A stretch of 22,155 bases of DNA from Verrucomicrobia bacterium SCGC AAA164-M04 (GTDB lineage Bacteria; Verrucomicrobiota; Verrucomicrobiae; Verrucomicrobiales; Akkermansiaceae), in contig KB912121.1 in NCBI GenBank assembly GCA_000383735.1, positions 1-22,155 of the forward strand, written 5' to 3'. This document shows, piece by piece, positions 1-7,324 of the stretch. The translations under genes were made by a program, and so were the position numbers. How positions within the stretch are numbered: the first letter of the stretch is position 1; every line of letters starts with the position of its first letter. The notes beneath the pieces are model-generated. The model worked only from the letters and a program-made list of their open reading frames with translations. It had not been told where the DNA came from and ran no database searches.

Positions 1-1
1 C

Positions 2-229
2 TCGGGTGATCGTATTCCGCTGCGACATGCAAGGTTACAGAATTTGATTTTTGGCCAGGTTAAGGTGTCTGTGTTCGACGTTTCGGTTGCTCCGCTCGGA
101 ACCGTCCGTAAATATTTCCGGGACTCGACTGGCCGGCCTGTGGACGGAATCTTGGGAATGGATTTCCTGACAAAAGGTCAGGCTCTTCTAGACGCGAACT
201 CAGGGCTGATCTATCTCGGTCAGCCTTAG
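2..229 (+). CDS. Retropepsin-like aspartic protease, C-terminal part (5' cut by window edge)
   Basis: The reading frame is open from the left edge, so this is the 3' end of a longer gene; a TTG at 44 could be mistaken for a start, but the frame continues upstream of it. The last 75 residues contain DGILGMDFL followed by ALLDANSGLIYL. A hydrophobic-hydrophobic-Gly element (ILG) followed by a strand with a Asp-x-x-x-Gly turn is typical of the C-terminal half of retropepsin-like aspartyl proteases found as single-domain, often exported, proteins in bacteria. The catalytic Asp-Thr/Ser-Gly triplet would lie upstream, outside the window, so activity cannot be judged. The stop TAG is 11 bases before the 3' end of the convergent tRNA gene. 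No terminator is obvious between them. Confidence 0.6.
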   Translation, partial: SGDRIPLRHARLQNLIFGQVKVSVFDVSVAPLGTVRKYFRDSTGRPVDGILGMDFLTKGQALLDANSGLIYLGQP

Positions 230-240
230 ATTGTGAAAAG

Positions 241-313
<73 letters not shown>

Positions 314-334
314 TTTTTGTCTTTAATCCTTGTT

Positions 335-362
335 TTTATAAAGGATTCAACGTGATGACCAA
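335..362 (-). promoter_or_regulatory. Candidate promoter of the tRNA gene
   Basis: Reading the minus strand toward the tRNA, TATAAA (bases 340-335) lies about 22 bases before the mature 5' end, with a weak TTGGTC (362-357) 16 bases upstream of it. Spacing suits a sigma-70 type promoter with a short leader. The -10 is good, the -35 matches the consensus at only three positions. The stretch also overlaps a 7-bp inverted repeat, AATCCTT/AAGGATT at 325-347. Confidence 0.35.
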
Positions 363-451
363 CTGTCTCAAAAGACCAAGGACAAGCGGTAAGGCCGGCC
401 TGAGTTTCACAACACCTAGCCAGGTTACTCTGGCATTTATAGCTGGAAAGC

Positions 452-625
452 ATGGAATTAAAATCGACGGACATCACGGATCTGGTTGTTTCTAGTTACG
501 GGAATTACTATTGGAAAGCGAAAATAAATGGGTTGGCCCGAGAGGGGTCTCTCGACACGAAATCCATCTCGGTTACCAAGTCAAAACTCTTCCGTGATTT
601 TCAAGCGGCCAAGGCAGGATACTAG
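452..625 (+). pseudogene. Tyrosine recombinase (integrase) N-terminal fragment
   Basis: A 57-codon frame starting ATG and ending TAG encodes a peptide with GNYYWKAKINGLAREGSLDT followed by KSISVTKSKLFRDFQ. The pattern, a YYW/YYA strand, a short basic strand with a Gly, SL-T, then a helix beginning V-K-L-x-DF, is the usual start of the arm/core-binding region of phage-type tyrosine integrases of Verrucomicrobia and relatives. A complete integrase would be 350-420 residues with a C-terminal R-HxxR-H-Y catalytic domain; nothing of that can be found downstream in any frame, so this is a relic or, less likely, a free-standing small protein. It lies 140 bases on the 5' side of the tRNA gene, a common integration neighbourhood, although elements usually join at the tRNA 3' end. 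Assignment rests on pattern recognition of a short peptide. Confidence 0.45.
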
Positions 626-750
626 GGGTAACACCACGGATAGATTGGCCTGACAAAGGATTGAGAGCCGTCCTAGATGTTGAGCGTTAAAAATGAGTCG
701 GTCAGCTGAGTCGTTTGAAGAAGGGGGAAACGAAAAGTATCAGAATTCCT

Positions 751-1335
751 TTAATCCTGACTTCTTTGATCTCCTTCTTGCTTATCTTTTTTAGGTCTAT
801 TGAACCCTCTCCCACCGACCACGTATTGGTTAAATAGTGGGTGTGAATCGGGGAGTGGTTTTGAAGACAGAAGATCTAGAGCTGTCTTTCCATCATTCGT
901 GTTTTCTTTAACTAAACCCAATATGTCACTGCTATAGTAGAGCTCAATATCACATTCCCAAATCCATTCTCCGAATTGGTATAAGGATCGTTGAGGAATC
1001 GTCACGAACCATTTTGATTCGCAATCAACATCATCTTCGTGGTGATCGGTCCAAACATTGAAGACTATTTCGAGCTCGTAATCCGAGATGATAACGCTTT
1101 CTGATTCTACTAAACCACAAGTCCCCCAATAATAATTCCCGTGGATATCGAGATGATCAAGATTGCAACCATTGATATCTTGATGCCCTGCATCTGCTGC
1201 AATTAGATTCCACGCGCTTTCTGTGGTTCCATCAGTGTGCTCTAAAAGAAAGACCTCACCGTCTTCGGCAGGGGACTTCTTGTGAGATATGAGCAGCTTT
1301 CTTGGTAGCTCGACCGGATTATCTTTGGCACTCAT
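751..1335 (-). CDS. Hypothetical acidic protein
   Basis: A 194-residue frame from ATG at 1335; an in-frame TTG at 1353 would add six residues (MFAALE), and neither start has a clear ribosome-binding site. The protein is acidic and rich in Asp, Glu and aromatic residues (for example DHHEDDVDCESKW, FGEWIWECDIELYY), without signal peptide or membrane segment. A short stretch near the C-terminus, NDGKTALDLL, looks like the end of an ankyrin repeat but stands alone and proves nothing. The last 20 residues are hydrophilic and probably disordered (KKDKQEGDQRSQD). I do not recognise a family. It is isolated, with 125 bases of debris on the left and over 300 empty bases on the right, as expected of an accessory-region orphan; lower G+C than the ftsK side also fits acquired DNA. 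Confidence 0.55.
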   Translation of the reverse strand: MSAKDNPVELPRKLLISHKKSPAEDGEVFLLEHTDGTTESAWNLIAADAGHQDINGCNLDHLDIHGNYYWGTCGLVESESVIISDYELEIVFNVWTDHHEDDVDCESKWFVTIPQRSLYQFGEWIWECDIELYYSSDILGLVKENTNDGKTALDLLSSKPLPDSHPLFNQYVVGGRGFNRPKKDKQEGDQRSQD

Positions 1336-1353
1336 TTCTAATGCAGCGAACAA

Positions 1354-1685
1354 GATGAATCATTTCTTCGCGAAATATCGTTCGGATCGAAGTAATAAGG
1401 GCAGATTGCTCGGTTGTTGTCATCTCGGCTGTATTATTAAATTTTAATCGTCTTCCCCTATTTCATATCAACAGGGTTCAAGAGTAAGGCAACGGAAGCT
1501 GAAAGGTCCTTAATCAAAAACATCAATGGTAGGTTTTGATTCCTAAACTTCTTGCGCCATCGATTGAGGCTGCAGAGGCTTGGCGTCAGCTTTTAAGCTA
1601 GACAAGGAGTTACCCAACCTTGAGTTAAGGCGCTTTTTTCGCGATGGTAAACTCGCCTTGGCTGGAGTTTTAGTCCAGTCTCCCG
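1354..1685. other. Intergenic stretch between divergent genes, no gene recognised
   Basis: This 332-base gap separates two genes that point away from each other. I find no ORF of note, no tRNA and no copy of the repeats seen elsewhere. Just before the hydrolase start is a small inverted repeat, CTGGA/TCCAG around a GTTTTAG loop (about 1661-1677), which could be a leader hairpin but is too short to name. Promoters for both flanking genes are presumably here, but none is convincing by eye. Confidence 0.4.
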
Positions 1686-2942
1686 ATGGAAATGAAAAGA
1701 CTTCTTAGCATCCTAGTTCTACTAGCCTCTTTTAATGCTGCTGCATTTGCTTGGCCGCCAGCACAAGCCGAACACCCCAAGGAAGAGACAAGTGTCATTG
1801 ATCGTAAGATTGAAGTCTTTCAGCACGGTGTGCGACCGGAGTGGAAATACCAAGCGCCGCAGCAAGATACGTTTATCGTGATGCACCCCAAGATCGTTCG
1901 TGATAATGCGCCCTTGTATGTTGTTTTGCACTCGGCTGGCCATGATGTTTTTTCTTGTGTCAATTGCACCAAGACAGTTGGAAATCACGATATCTACCGC
2001 TCGCCTGACGACCACTTTGCTCTCTACCTCGATTGTCGAAAAAACAAAGGCGATTGGTGGTGGGGAGGAATGCACCGCGGAGACAAGGAACTTATGAGGA
2101 AAAACTCTGGAGGCCAGAGTAGGCCGGTTGAAAGACGTGTGATGGCCACCGTCGCTTGGGCGATCAAGCATTATAAGATTGATCCAAATCGCGTCTATCT
2201 TTCGGGTAATTCGATGGGCGGAAGCGGGACGCTTGGGATCGGACTGCGTCACGGTGACGTGTTCGCCGCGATCAAAGCAAATGTCCCAGCCGGGGTGGAG
2301 CACGCTTTCCAACGAATGTTTTTATCTCCAAAAAAAATTCCTAATGGGGTGGTTTTTCCCGATCCACCTATCTGCATCGACTACTCCGGGCACAATGATC
2401 GCTGGTCCGACGGGCACGATCTATTCTCGAGGGCGATGAATGATCGGAATTACGCATTTCTTTGCTACTGGGGCCCTTTCGGCCACGCAAACAATTCAGC
2501 AAACATCAAAAAGAGCAACGACCTGATCGATTCATTCGACTGGCTCAACGTGCGTAAGGATCAACCCTATCCGGTCTTCGCTAATGCTTCTTGTAACTCG
2601 AAACTCCCTTGGCCAGATCATTTGGATAGTAAAGAAGCGGGGCAAATTAATGCGTTCTTCCGTTGGAATAATCTTGAGGATACCGCGGAGATTTTGGAGA
2701 TGGCGCTGTTCCTTATTTCGGCCAACGATTTAGATACTAAATTTAAAATTCCGACTGCTGCCACTACTGATGTCACCTTGCGACGACTGCAACACTTCAA
2801 GCTCAAGCCTGGCGCAGGGTTTAAATGGGAATTTGGATCTGCGAAAGGCGAAGGCAAAGTTGACGAGCTGGGGTTGATCACAATTCCTAGCCTAAAAATA
2901 ACTGCTACTCCCGCTACTTTTAGCATTCGAGGTAATTTCTAG
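1686..2942 (+). CDS. Secreted alpha/beta hydrolase (esterase / PHB-depolymerase-like)
   Basis: A 418-residue exported protein. Residues 1-22 form a Sec signal peptide (KR, hydrophobic core, cleavage after AAAFA). The mature part shows an alpha/beta hydrolase layout: a strand and oxyanion turn PLYVVLHSAG (76-85), a DPNRVYLSGNSMGG nucleophile elbow with Ser176 in G-N-S-M-G, a probable acid in SGHNDRW (Asp238), and a probable catalytic His in WGPFGHANN (His267). The order and spacing resemble polyhydroxybutyrate depolymerase / feruloyl esterase-like single-domain esterases; the substrate is not knowable from sequence. Residues from about 290 onward are a C-terminal extension with Ser/Thr-rich strands, ending in TFSIRGNF. 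ATG at 1692 is an alternative start, and neither has a Shine-Dalgarno. The stop codon and the last few bases lie inside a decayed DUF2061 copy, so the natural C-terminus may have been lost or altered. Confidence 0.8.
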   Translation: MEMKRLLSILVLLASFNAAAFAWPPAQAEHPKEETSVIDRKIEVFQHGVRPEWKYQAPQQDTFIVMHPKIVRDNAPLYVVLHSAGHDVFSCVNCTKTVGNHDIYRSPDDHFALYLDCRKNKGDWWWGGMHRGDKELMRKNSGGQSRPVERRVMATVAWAIKHYKIDPNRVYLSGNSMGGSGTLGIGLRHGDVFAAIKANVPAGVEHAFQRMFLSPKKIPNGVVFPDPPICIDYSGHNDRWSDGHDLFSRAMNDRNYAFLCYWGPFGHANNSANIKKSNDLIDSFDWLNVRKDQPYPVFANASCNSKLPWPDHLDSKEAGQINAFFRWNNLEDTAEILEMALFLISANDLDTKFKIPTAATTDVTLRRLQHFKLKPGAGFKWEFGSAKGEGKVDELGLITIPSLKITATPATFSIRGNF

Positions 2943-3120
2943 CGCGGATTAGATTTCTCCAGTCTTCACAGAGACGATTAGGATGACGGTCAAAGTGGCG
3001 AAAATTCTCCAAAAAAGATCTTTTAAGGCTCTTCTGACCCAAGATTTCTTGATCTTTTATTCACGCTCAATTGGCGGAAGGGGATTCAATTTGAAGGGGT
3101 AGGACTGTCTATTACTTTGG
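2934..3120 (-). pseudogene. DUF2061 pseudogene, copy A
   Basis: Read on the minus strand this stretch closely follows the intact DUF2061 gene at 4757-4996. The frame gives SWVRRALKDLFWRIFATLTV, then ILIVSVKTGEI, a stop (TAA, bases 2951-2949) where the intact gene has Gln, then SAL. Further changes are a one-base length difference near the start and replacement of the ATG by TTG. Similarity also covers the bases upstream of the start (ATTGGCGGAAG and GACT-GTCTA-ACT blocks), so the copy included its leader. At the other end it stops after the SALEI codons, at the 3' end of the hydrolase gene, so the C-terminal half of DUF2061 is missing. Confidence 0.8.
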
Positions 3121-3152
3121 CAGCGCGCGGCTTTGTGGTGGGGGTTAGCCCG

Positions 3153-3181
3153 TTTAAATTTCACTTATGGACTTGTATAAC
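3153..3181 (+). promoter_or_regulatory. Weak candidate promoter of the lipoprotein gene
   Basis: TATAAC at 3176-3181 is a fair -10 box preceded directly by TG; TTTAAA at 3153-3158, 17 bases upstream, is a poor -35. Transcription from it would begin about 3188, next to the palindrome at 3189-3200. Confidence 0.3.
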
Positions 3182-3188
3182 TCTAAGA

Positions 3189-3200
3189 GGTTAATTAACC
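3189..3200. promoter_or_regulatory. Perfect 12-base palindrome, possible operator
   Basis: GGTTAATTAACC is a perfect inverted repeat lying between the candidate -10 box and the start of the lipoprotein gene. An AT-rich palindrome at this position is what a dimeric repressor site looks like, but a 12-mer of this kind can also arise by chance and no regulator gene is nearby. Confidence 0.3.
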
Positions 3201-3234
3201 CCACTCAATTGCTGTCGATGTGAAGGTTATGCAA

Positions 3235-4713
3235 ATGTTAAAGCTAAGGTTAGTTCTTGCCGCCCTGCTCGCAGCTACGGCTTTGGGCGGTTGCAACAGA
3301 TCTGAGAGTGGCGGAAAAGATCCAGTTGCAAGAGATATCGAGGGCCAGGCCTTCATCGTGACAGAGACTAGAGATAATGTGAAATTGGGGCTGCTTGGCG
3401 TCTACGTTGTAGATCAACAAGCTGGCTCTAAATTACTCAATGACTTAAGAGGCCAAATTAGCCTGGAGCTTAAGAGGGAACGGCAAATGGCATTCGATCG
3501 CTTTAAATTTGAGGGTGAGTTTAACTCATTTAAATCGGCTCTCGATGACTGGGCAAAGGGGGCAAAAGTTTTTGTTGCCGACCCTGGGGAAAAGTTGGCT
3601 GAAAAATGGGATGATAGATTTGTCTCAGAATGTAACTCTATCATTAAAAGTTATGAGCCGAAATTTCCTGAGGGAAGTTCAGACGAAGAATTTCTTCGAT
3701 CAATTTCGAAGAGGATTAGTGACGGGCTCGATCAGTTACGACGGAAAGGTGGTGGCGTGACTCTACTTACGACAGACGCGGATGGAAGATTTTCAACCAC
3801 CTTGGTGGGAGAACGTCATTTCATTTTTGCACAATCAGAACTAATAATTGGGGATAGCGAAGAATTTTACCTTTGGTTTCATATAATTAGCCCTGACTCT
3901 AAACAGTTTTTGGCGAATACCGATTTAATCAAGTCTGCGGAAGAACTCTACGAAAGACTGGCAACGATAGGTGATTGGGATCTTTTAGAAAGCGACGTAG
4001 ATGCGACAGAAACTTCCCCTGCTGTGAGAAACTTGATTAGTAAGTGCAACGGCGAACTACTTCAGGAAAGGGTCTTACTCACTTCCAGATCTTTGGAAAA
4101 AAAAGAAGCGGAAGAAAACCGCCTTCGAATTCTCGAACAGGAGCGGATTCTTGAAGAAGAAAAAAATGAAAAGATGAGGATTGCAGAGGCTGAGGAGAAG
4201 AAGGCAAAAAGTGAAAGCGATGCGGCCAACAAAATTGAATTGTTCTCAGAACGGTTGGAACGGCTGAAAAAACTTAAACTTACAGATCCAGATAAGTTAT
4301 TAGGCTTTGTCGAACTCATGCCTGCGCATCAATTAAATGGTAAGGGTCGCCGACCCGATCCGCTCCCCGAGGAGGATGATTATGTTGAACCTGCATTCAA
4401 TTCATTAGGTTTTCGATTGAGTAGAACCGAAAAGGGGAAGCCGCACGAAAAGAGATACGTTCTTCAAAAAATTATAGATAGGCTGAATCGTAATTTAGGG
4501 AGATTCGGAGAGGAGCCTCTGAACAATAATCAATTTTTAAGCGTGATTAAGGCTGGGATTCCCGTTCATGTTTTAGTCGAAAGTAAACTGAAGTGTGGGA
4601 TATGTTTTGGAGATGGTAAGTTGGGTAGAATAGAGAATTTTAGAAAGTGTCCAAGCTGCCGTGGATTAGGAAGCTCTGAAGCTACCACTCTTTACAAAGT
4701 TACATGGAAGTGA
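3235..4713 (+). CDS. Lipoprotein with coiled coil and DnaJ-like CxxCxGxG zinc motifs
   Basis: I place the start at ATG 3235 because GAAGG ends eight bases before it; in-frame GTG 3220 and ATG 3229 would add five or two residues. The product (492 residues) begins with a lipoprotein signal, MLKLRLVLAALLAATALGGC, with the lipidated Cys at 20. Residues 37-60 (FIVTETRDNVKLGLLGVYVV) and 175-222 (TTDADGRFSTTL, then alternating strands) look like the beta-rich segments of carboxypeptidase-regulatory-like exported proteins. Residues about 275-347 are a charged coiled coil. The C-terminus carries two exact DnaJ-type repeats, CGICFGDG and CPSCRGLG (Cys 454, 457, 472, 475), enough for one zinc site. No J domain is present. 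Function unknown; likely anchored in a membrane facing the periplasm. Family name not recognised. Convergent with the DUF2061 gene 43 bases away. Confidence 0.75.
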   Translation: MLKLRLVLAALLAATALGGCNRSESGGKDPVARDIEGQAFIVTETRDNVKLGLLGVYVVDQQAGSKLLNDLRGQISLELKRERQMAFDRFKFEGEFNSFKSALDDWAKGAKVFVADPGEKLAEKWDDRFVSECNSIIKSYEPKFPEGSSDEEFLRSISKRISDGLDQLRRKGGGVTLLTTDADGRFSTTLVGERHFIFAQSELIIGDSEEFYLWFHIISPDSKQFLANTDLIKSAEELYERLATIGDWDLLESDVDATETSPAVRNLISKCNGELLQERVLLTSRSLEKKEAEENRLRILEQERILEEEKNEKMRIAEAEEKKAKSESDAANKIELFSERLERLKKLKLTDPDKLLGFVELMPAHQLNGKGRRPDPLPEEDDYVEPAFNSLGFRLSRTEKGKPHEKRYVLQKIIDRLNRNLGRFGEEPLNNNQFLSVIKAGIPVHVLVESKLKCGICFGDGKLGRIENFRKCPSCRGLGSSEATTLYKVTWK

Positions 4714-4756
4714 ATGGGAATTCCATTTTGGCGCTCATTTCACAGGCTTTCTCCTC

Positions 4757-4996
4757 TCAACCTTTCGCAATCTTCCTAACTGAGCCAAATGGGATTTGTG
4801 CCCATGCTCGTTCGTGGGCGAAATAGAGTAGATATTTAATCACAAATTCAATCGCACCAATTTCTAGCGCGGATTGGATTTCACCGGTTTTCACGTAGAC
4901 GATTACGATGATAGTCAAGGTCGCGATGATTCTCCAGGAAAGGCCTTTTAAGGCGCTTCGGACCTTGGATTCTTTGATGTGTCCTTCATTTTTCAT
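4757..4996 (-). CDS. DUF2061 small membrane protein
   Basis: A 79-residue protein from ATG 4996; a GTG at 5044 would add 16 residues that are not typical of the family, so I prefer the ATG although no Shine-Dalgarno precedes either. The sequence SALKGLSWRIIATLTIIVIV, then YVKTGEIQSALEIGAIEFVIKY and LLYFAHERAW, matches the DUF2061 pattern (W-R-I-I-A-T, T-G-x-x-x-x-A-L, E-x-x-x-K-x-L-L-Y-x-x-H-E-R-x-W). Two membrane helices are predicted, one on each side of the VKTGEI turn, giving an inner-membrane protein of unknown function. DUF2061 proteins are often encoded beside sulfate-assimilation genes in other bacteria, but no such genes are here. Three decayed copies of this same gene lie at 2934-3120, 8707-8763 and 9472-9609; this is the only intact one in the window. 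Confidence 0.85.
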   Translation of the reverse strand: MKNEGHIKESKVRSALKGLSWRIIATLTIIVIVYVKTGEIQSALEIGAIEFVIKYLLYFAHERAWAQIPFGSVRKIAKG

Positions 4997-5171
4997 TGGC
5001 GGAAGAGGGGCATCTTCACCAAGAATAATGACTATGTCTACCACTGGAACGACCTAAACTTACAATCTCTTGATGAAAGCTAAGAGGCCCACAGATTATA
5101 AATCTACCTCGCTATCTTTCTATTTACCGGGAAAGAAGGAATTCCTAATGAAAAACAGACGACTATTTAAC

Positions 5172-6491
5172 TCACTTCAATTTGCCTGTCAGCATTTTAG
5201 CGCGTCCGATTGCCCGAGCCGCGTCTGATAATTTGGTGGCGTTAGATGCTAAGGAAAACAAGTTCACTTTTGCTTGGGCATTGGTCTCTAAAATAGTTTT
5301 TAGCGAGGTGAAATAGTCATTTGCTGATGCAACACCTTCAACTAGTGATTTTTGACGAGCCAGTAAAATCTTTGCCTGTAAAGCTTGCCCGTCCAAAGAT
5401 TGAATAGATCCGTCGACATATTTAGATTCAGCAACTTTTTGACTCCAAGCCTTCAGAGCAGTTTTATCCAAGCGCTTTAAGTTTTCATTTTGTTTAATCA
5501 GGGCGGAAATTTCGTTGAGGACTCCGATTAATTTCCAATCTGAAGTCAATTCCTCCCAATTTTTTGAACCATCAAATGAGTAAACTATAGAGGCCTCGTT
5601 GATTACCTTTTGGGTGATCCTTTTTATTGTGCTGTTTCCCCATTTTCCGATCTTCAACTTGCAATCACCCCAAACTAATTTGACAGGTGAAAGGAAGACC
5701 GCTCGGCCTTTTTCACTGATTTTGTCTGATTCAACAATGAAGCCTTCTTTTCTGACCGCTCCGTAGTCCACTCCAAAAATATTCGCCGAGAACCCTGCCT
5801 CACCCTTTGGCTTGAAATAGTTACCGTAGGCAATCAAAGCAACTAGATCAGCCTGGCGCTGAGTAACGGGATCATCTTTATCGCCCTCCTCAAATTGTAT
5901 ACCCAGCTCAGAAGCGACTGAAGATCTCAGCCTGTTCATTTTATACTCATGGTCTTTTAAATAACCCGAAAGACTCAGTAACAGCTCTTCAACGTCTTTA
6001 CGGATGTCTTTTGCTTTTGGAGCGGGCTTTTCAGAAATCGCAATGGTGATGACGGTATTCTGATTAGTTTTGCTTTGAGCAACTTGATTCTCAGCAGAAA
6101 TCCGGGCTACATTTAAGGTGGAAAACATAGACTCAAGTGTTTCGCCATTTTTTACCGTTGCACTGGCTTTGTCGGCTTTGACCAAATGGGAATTCGCAAG
6201 AGCCAAATATTTCAAACGAGGTCGAATCGCTTTCAATTTAAACTCTGTTTCAGTTTGGATCGAAACAAATTGAGCGTCGACCGCCTTTGGATTCGACTCG
6301 GCTAGCGCCGCTAAACCTTTAAGTTTGGATTCGAGAAGTTCCACTTCCGGTTTCAACTTCTTATATTCAGCTTGATAGGTATCGGCAATACCCCCAGCAA
6401 TAGTCACTTCGGCAAAGCTCATGGAACTAAAAGCCAAAATCCCTACAGCAGCGACACTTGCGTTTCTCAATCTCTCTCTTTTCGTTTTCAT
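5172..6491 (-). CDS. Secreted helical protein of unknown function
   Basis: A 439-residue protein with a Sec signal peptide: KTKRER, a hydrophobic stretch ASVAAVGILAFSS, and probable cleavage after SMSFA (residue 27). The mature part is mostly amphipathic helix, Lys/Ala/Glu-rich, with heptad-like stretches near 40-100 and 340-430; a central part with FSANIFGVDYGAVRKEGFIV and SPVKLVWGDCKLKIGKW is more strand-like. A single Cys is present in the mature chain. No catalytic motif or known family is recognised. A periplasmic or exported structural role is a guess. The start is ATG 6491, without Shine-Dalgarno, 12 bases after the end of the truncated PQQ-like frame on the same strand, so it may use that fragment's former promoter. 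Confidence 0.7.
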   Translation of the reverse strand: MKTKRERLRNASVAAVGILAFSSMSFAEVTIAGGIADTYQAEYKKLKPEVELLESKLKGLAALAESNPKAVDAQFVSIQTETEFKLKAIRPRLKYLALANSHLVKADKASATVKNGETLESMFSTLNVARISAENQVAQSKTNQNTVITIAISEKPAPKAKDIRKDVEELLLSLSGYLKDHEYKMNRLRSSVASELGIQFEEGDKDDPVTQRQADLVALIAYGNYFKPKGEAGFSANIFGVDYGAVRKEGFIVESDKISEKGRAVFLSPVKLVWGDCKLKIGKWGNSTIKRITQKVINEASIVYSFDGSKNWEELTSDWKLIGVLNEISALIKQNENLKRLDKTALKAWSQKVAESKYVDGSIQSLDGQALQAKILLARQKSLVEGVASANDYFTSLKTILETNAQAKVNLFSLASNATKLSDAARAIGRAKMLTGKLK

Positions 6492-6503
6492 ACTGGTTGG
6501 CTG

Positions 6504-6785
6504 CTAGGAATTTAGTTTTTGGCTGGATTGCTGGAACCTGTTGTTAAGGGGGGAGGGGAGGTGCAGAAGGGAGTTGCGAAGGTGGCTGGGGAATTTCCAG
6601 AGAACCGCGCCAGACTCAGGGGCGACCCATTCTAGGGGTAGATTTTCTTCTGAACTTAATCCCATTCCAGTCGGACCTTGGAAACTAGGCCGATCTTCTG
6701 CAAGCAGAGGAGATCTCATAGCAGTCATGAAGACACAGGTCAGAAGTAAGGTGCCATACTTCGTGAAATCGATTGATCGCATCAT
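6504..6785 (-). pseudogene. PQQ-like beta-propeller protein, N-terminal fragment
   Basis: The 93-codon frame starts with a plausible signal peptide (FTKYGTLLLTCVFMTAM) and then reads PSFQGPTGMGLSSEENLPLE, with W53 and a later VLWK (61-64). This matches the start of the first blade in PQQ-binding-like propeller proteins; the intact gene at 11399 in this window has WPGWRGPTGDGVVSDEKAPL, then EW and NWK at the same spacing. After VLWK the similarity stops, and the remaining 29 residues (SLLHLPSPLNN and on) look like out-of-frame sequence. A full protein needs about 400 residues. It is therefore a truncated remnant, whether still translated or not. An ancestral frame cannot be followed into the downstream secreted-protein gene. 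Confidence 0.7.
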
Positions 6786-6888
6786 CTGAATACTCGTTGA
6801 TGAATGAATATGTTGCAGCGATTATCTTGAATGTTTGACGATCTATTTAAATTTCTTTCAGCATGGTGTAAACACTTGGAATTCTGCC

Positions 6889-7125
6889 CTATCCCTAGCT
6901 TTTGATGACACAATCTCACCCTTTCACACGCATGAACCGCAGAGCAGTGCTATTTACTAGGCGTTATAAATGCCTTCTTAGATTGTAATATCTTTGGGTC
7001 GTTTGCGTCGATATGGTCACGAAGATGTATGAAGTCCTCTAACCTTGTCAAAAAAACGGTAAAAACTTCACCAATGATAATTGTGGTCATGATGTTGGCT
7101 TTCGGCTGTGTCGTGTGGGGAAAAA
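6889..7125. repeat. Diverged direct repeat R1 (partner at 8771-8998)
   Basis: Compared with R2, matching landmarks sit at the same offsets: CACGCATGAA at +38, AGATT-TAAT at +91, a GGG block near +107 and GGTCAT at +196 followed by GTTGG. Identity is roughly 60 per cent by eye in the first 110 bases, weaker in the middle. The two copies flank the DUF2130 gene in the same orientation. The repeat contains the small frame at 7029-7166 in R1 only as an open frame; in R2 the corresponding stretch is broken. Confidence 0.6.
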
Positions 7126-7166
7126 GAAATGGTGACAGCCGAAACAGGAAAAAAGAAAAAGTCTAA
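7029..7166 (+). CDS. Possible small membrane protein (45 residues)
   Basis: ATG to TAA gives a 45-residue peptide: a short basic N-terminus (KSSNLVKKTVK), one hydrophobic segment PMIIVVMMLAFGCVVW and a very basic tail (KRNGDSRNRKKEKV). This is the make-up of a single-pass membrane peptide. There is no Shine-Dalgarno and no known family. Its hydrophobic part overlaps repeat R1; the equivalent part of R2 (from 8959, MVTVIVLVVDFGK) keeps the hydrophobic character but is interrupted soon after. It may be the relic of a longer gene. Confidence 0.25.
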   Translation: MKSSNLVKKTVKTSPMIIVVMMLAFGCVVWGKRNGDSRNRKKEKV

Positions 7167-7324
7167 TTAGCCGAAAAAATTCAAACACGGGCACATGAAA
7201 ACCGAAAAATGACACCGGAGGGGATTTCGATGAGCTATCATGGTCTTTTTTAGCGAGTAGAGACCTTCAGTCCCATTATCTGTGACGAGGAGAAGAGTAT
7301 GGTGGACCCTAGATCATATTAGAG

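Noticed and set aside
325..347. Inverted repeat AATCCTT / AAGGATT near the tRNA
   Set aside because: Seven pairs around a nine-base AT-rich loop but no T run after it; it overlaps the likely tRNA promoter, so I did not call a terminator.
2934..3120. Reading the DUF2061 copies as non-coding regulatory repeats
   Set aside because: Their minus-strand frames keep DUF2061 residues codon by codon apart from stops and indels, so gene remnants explain them better.
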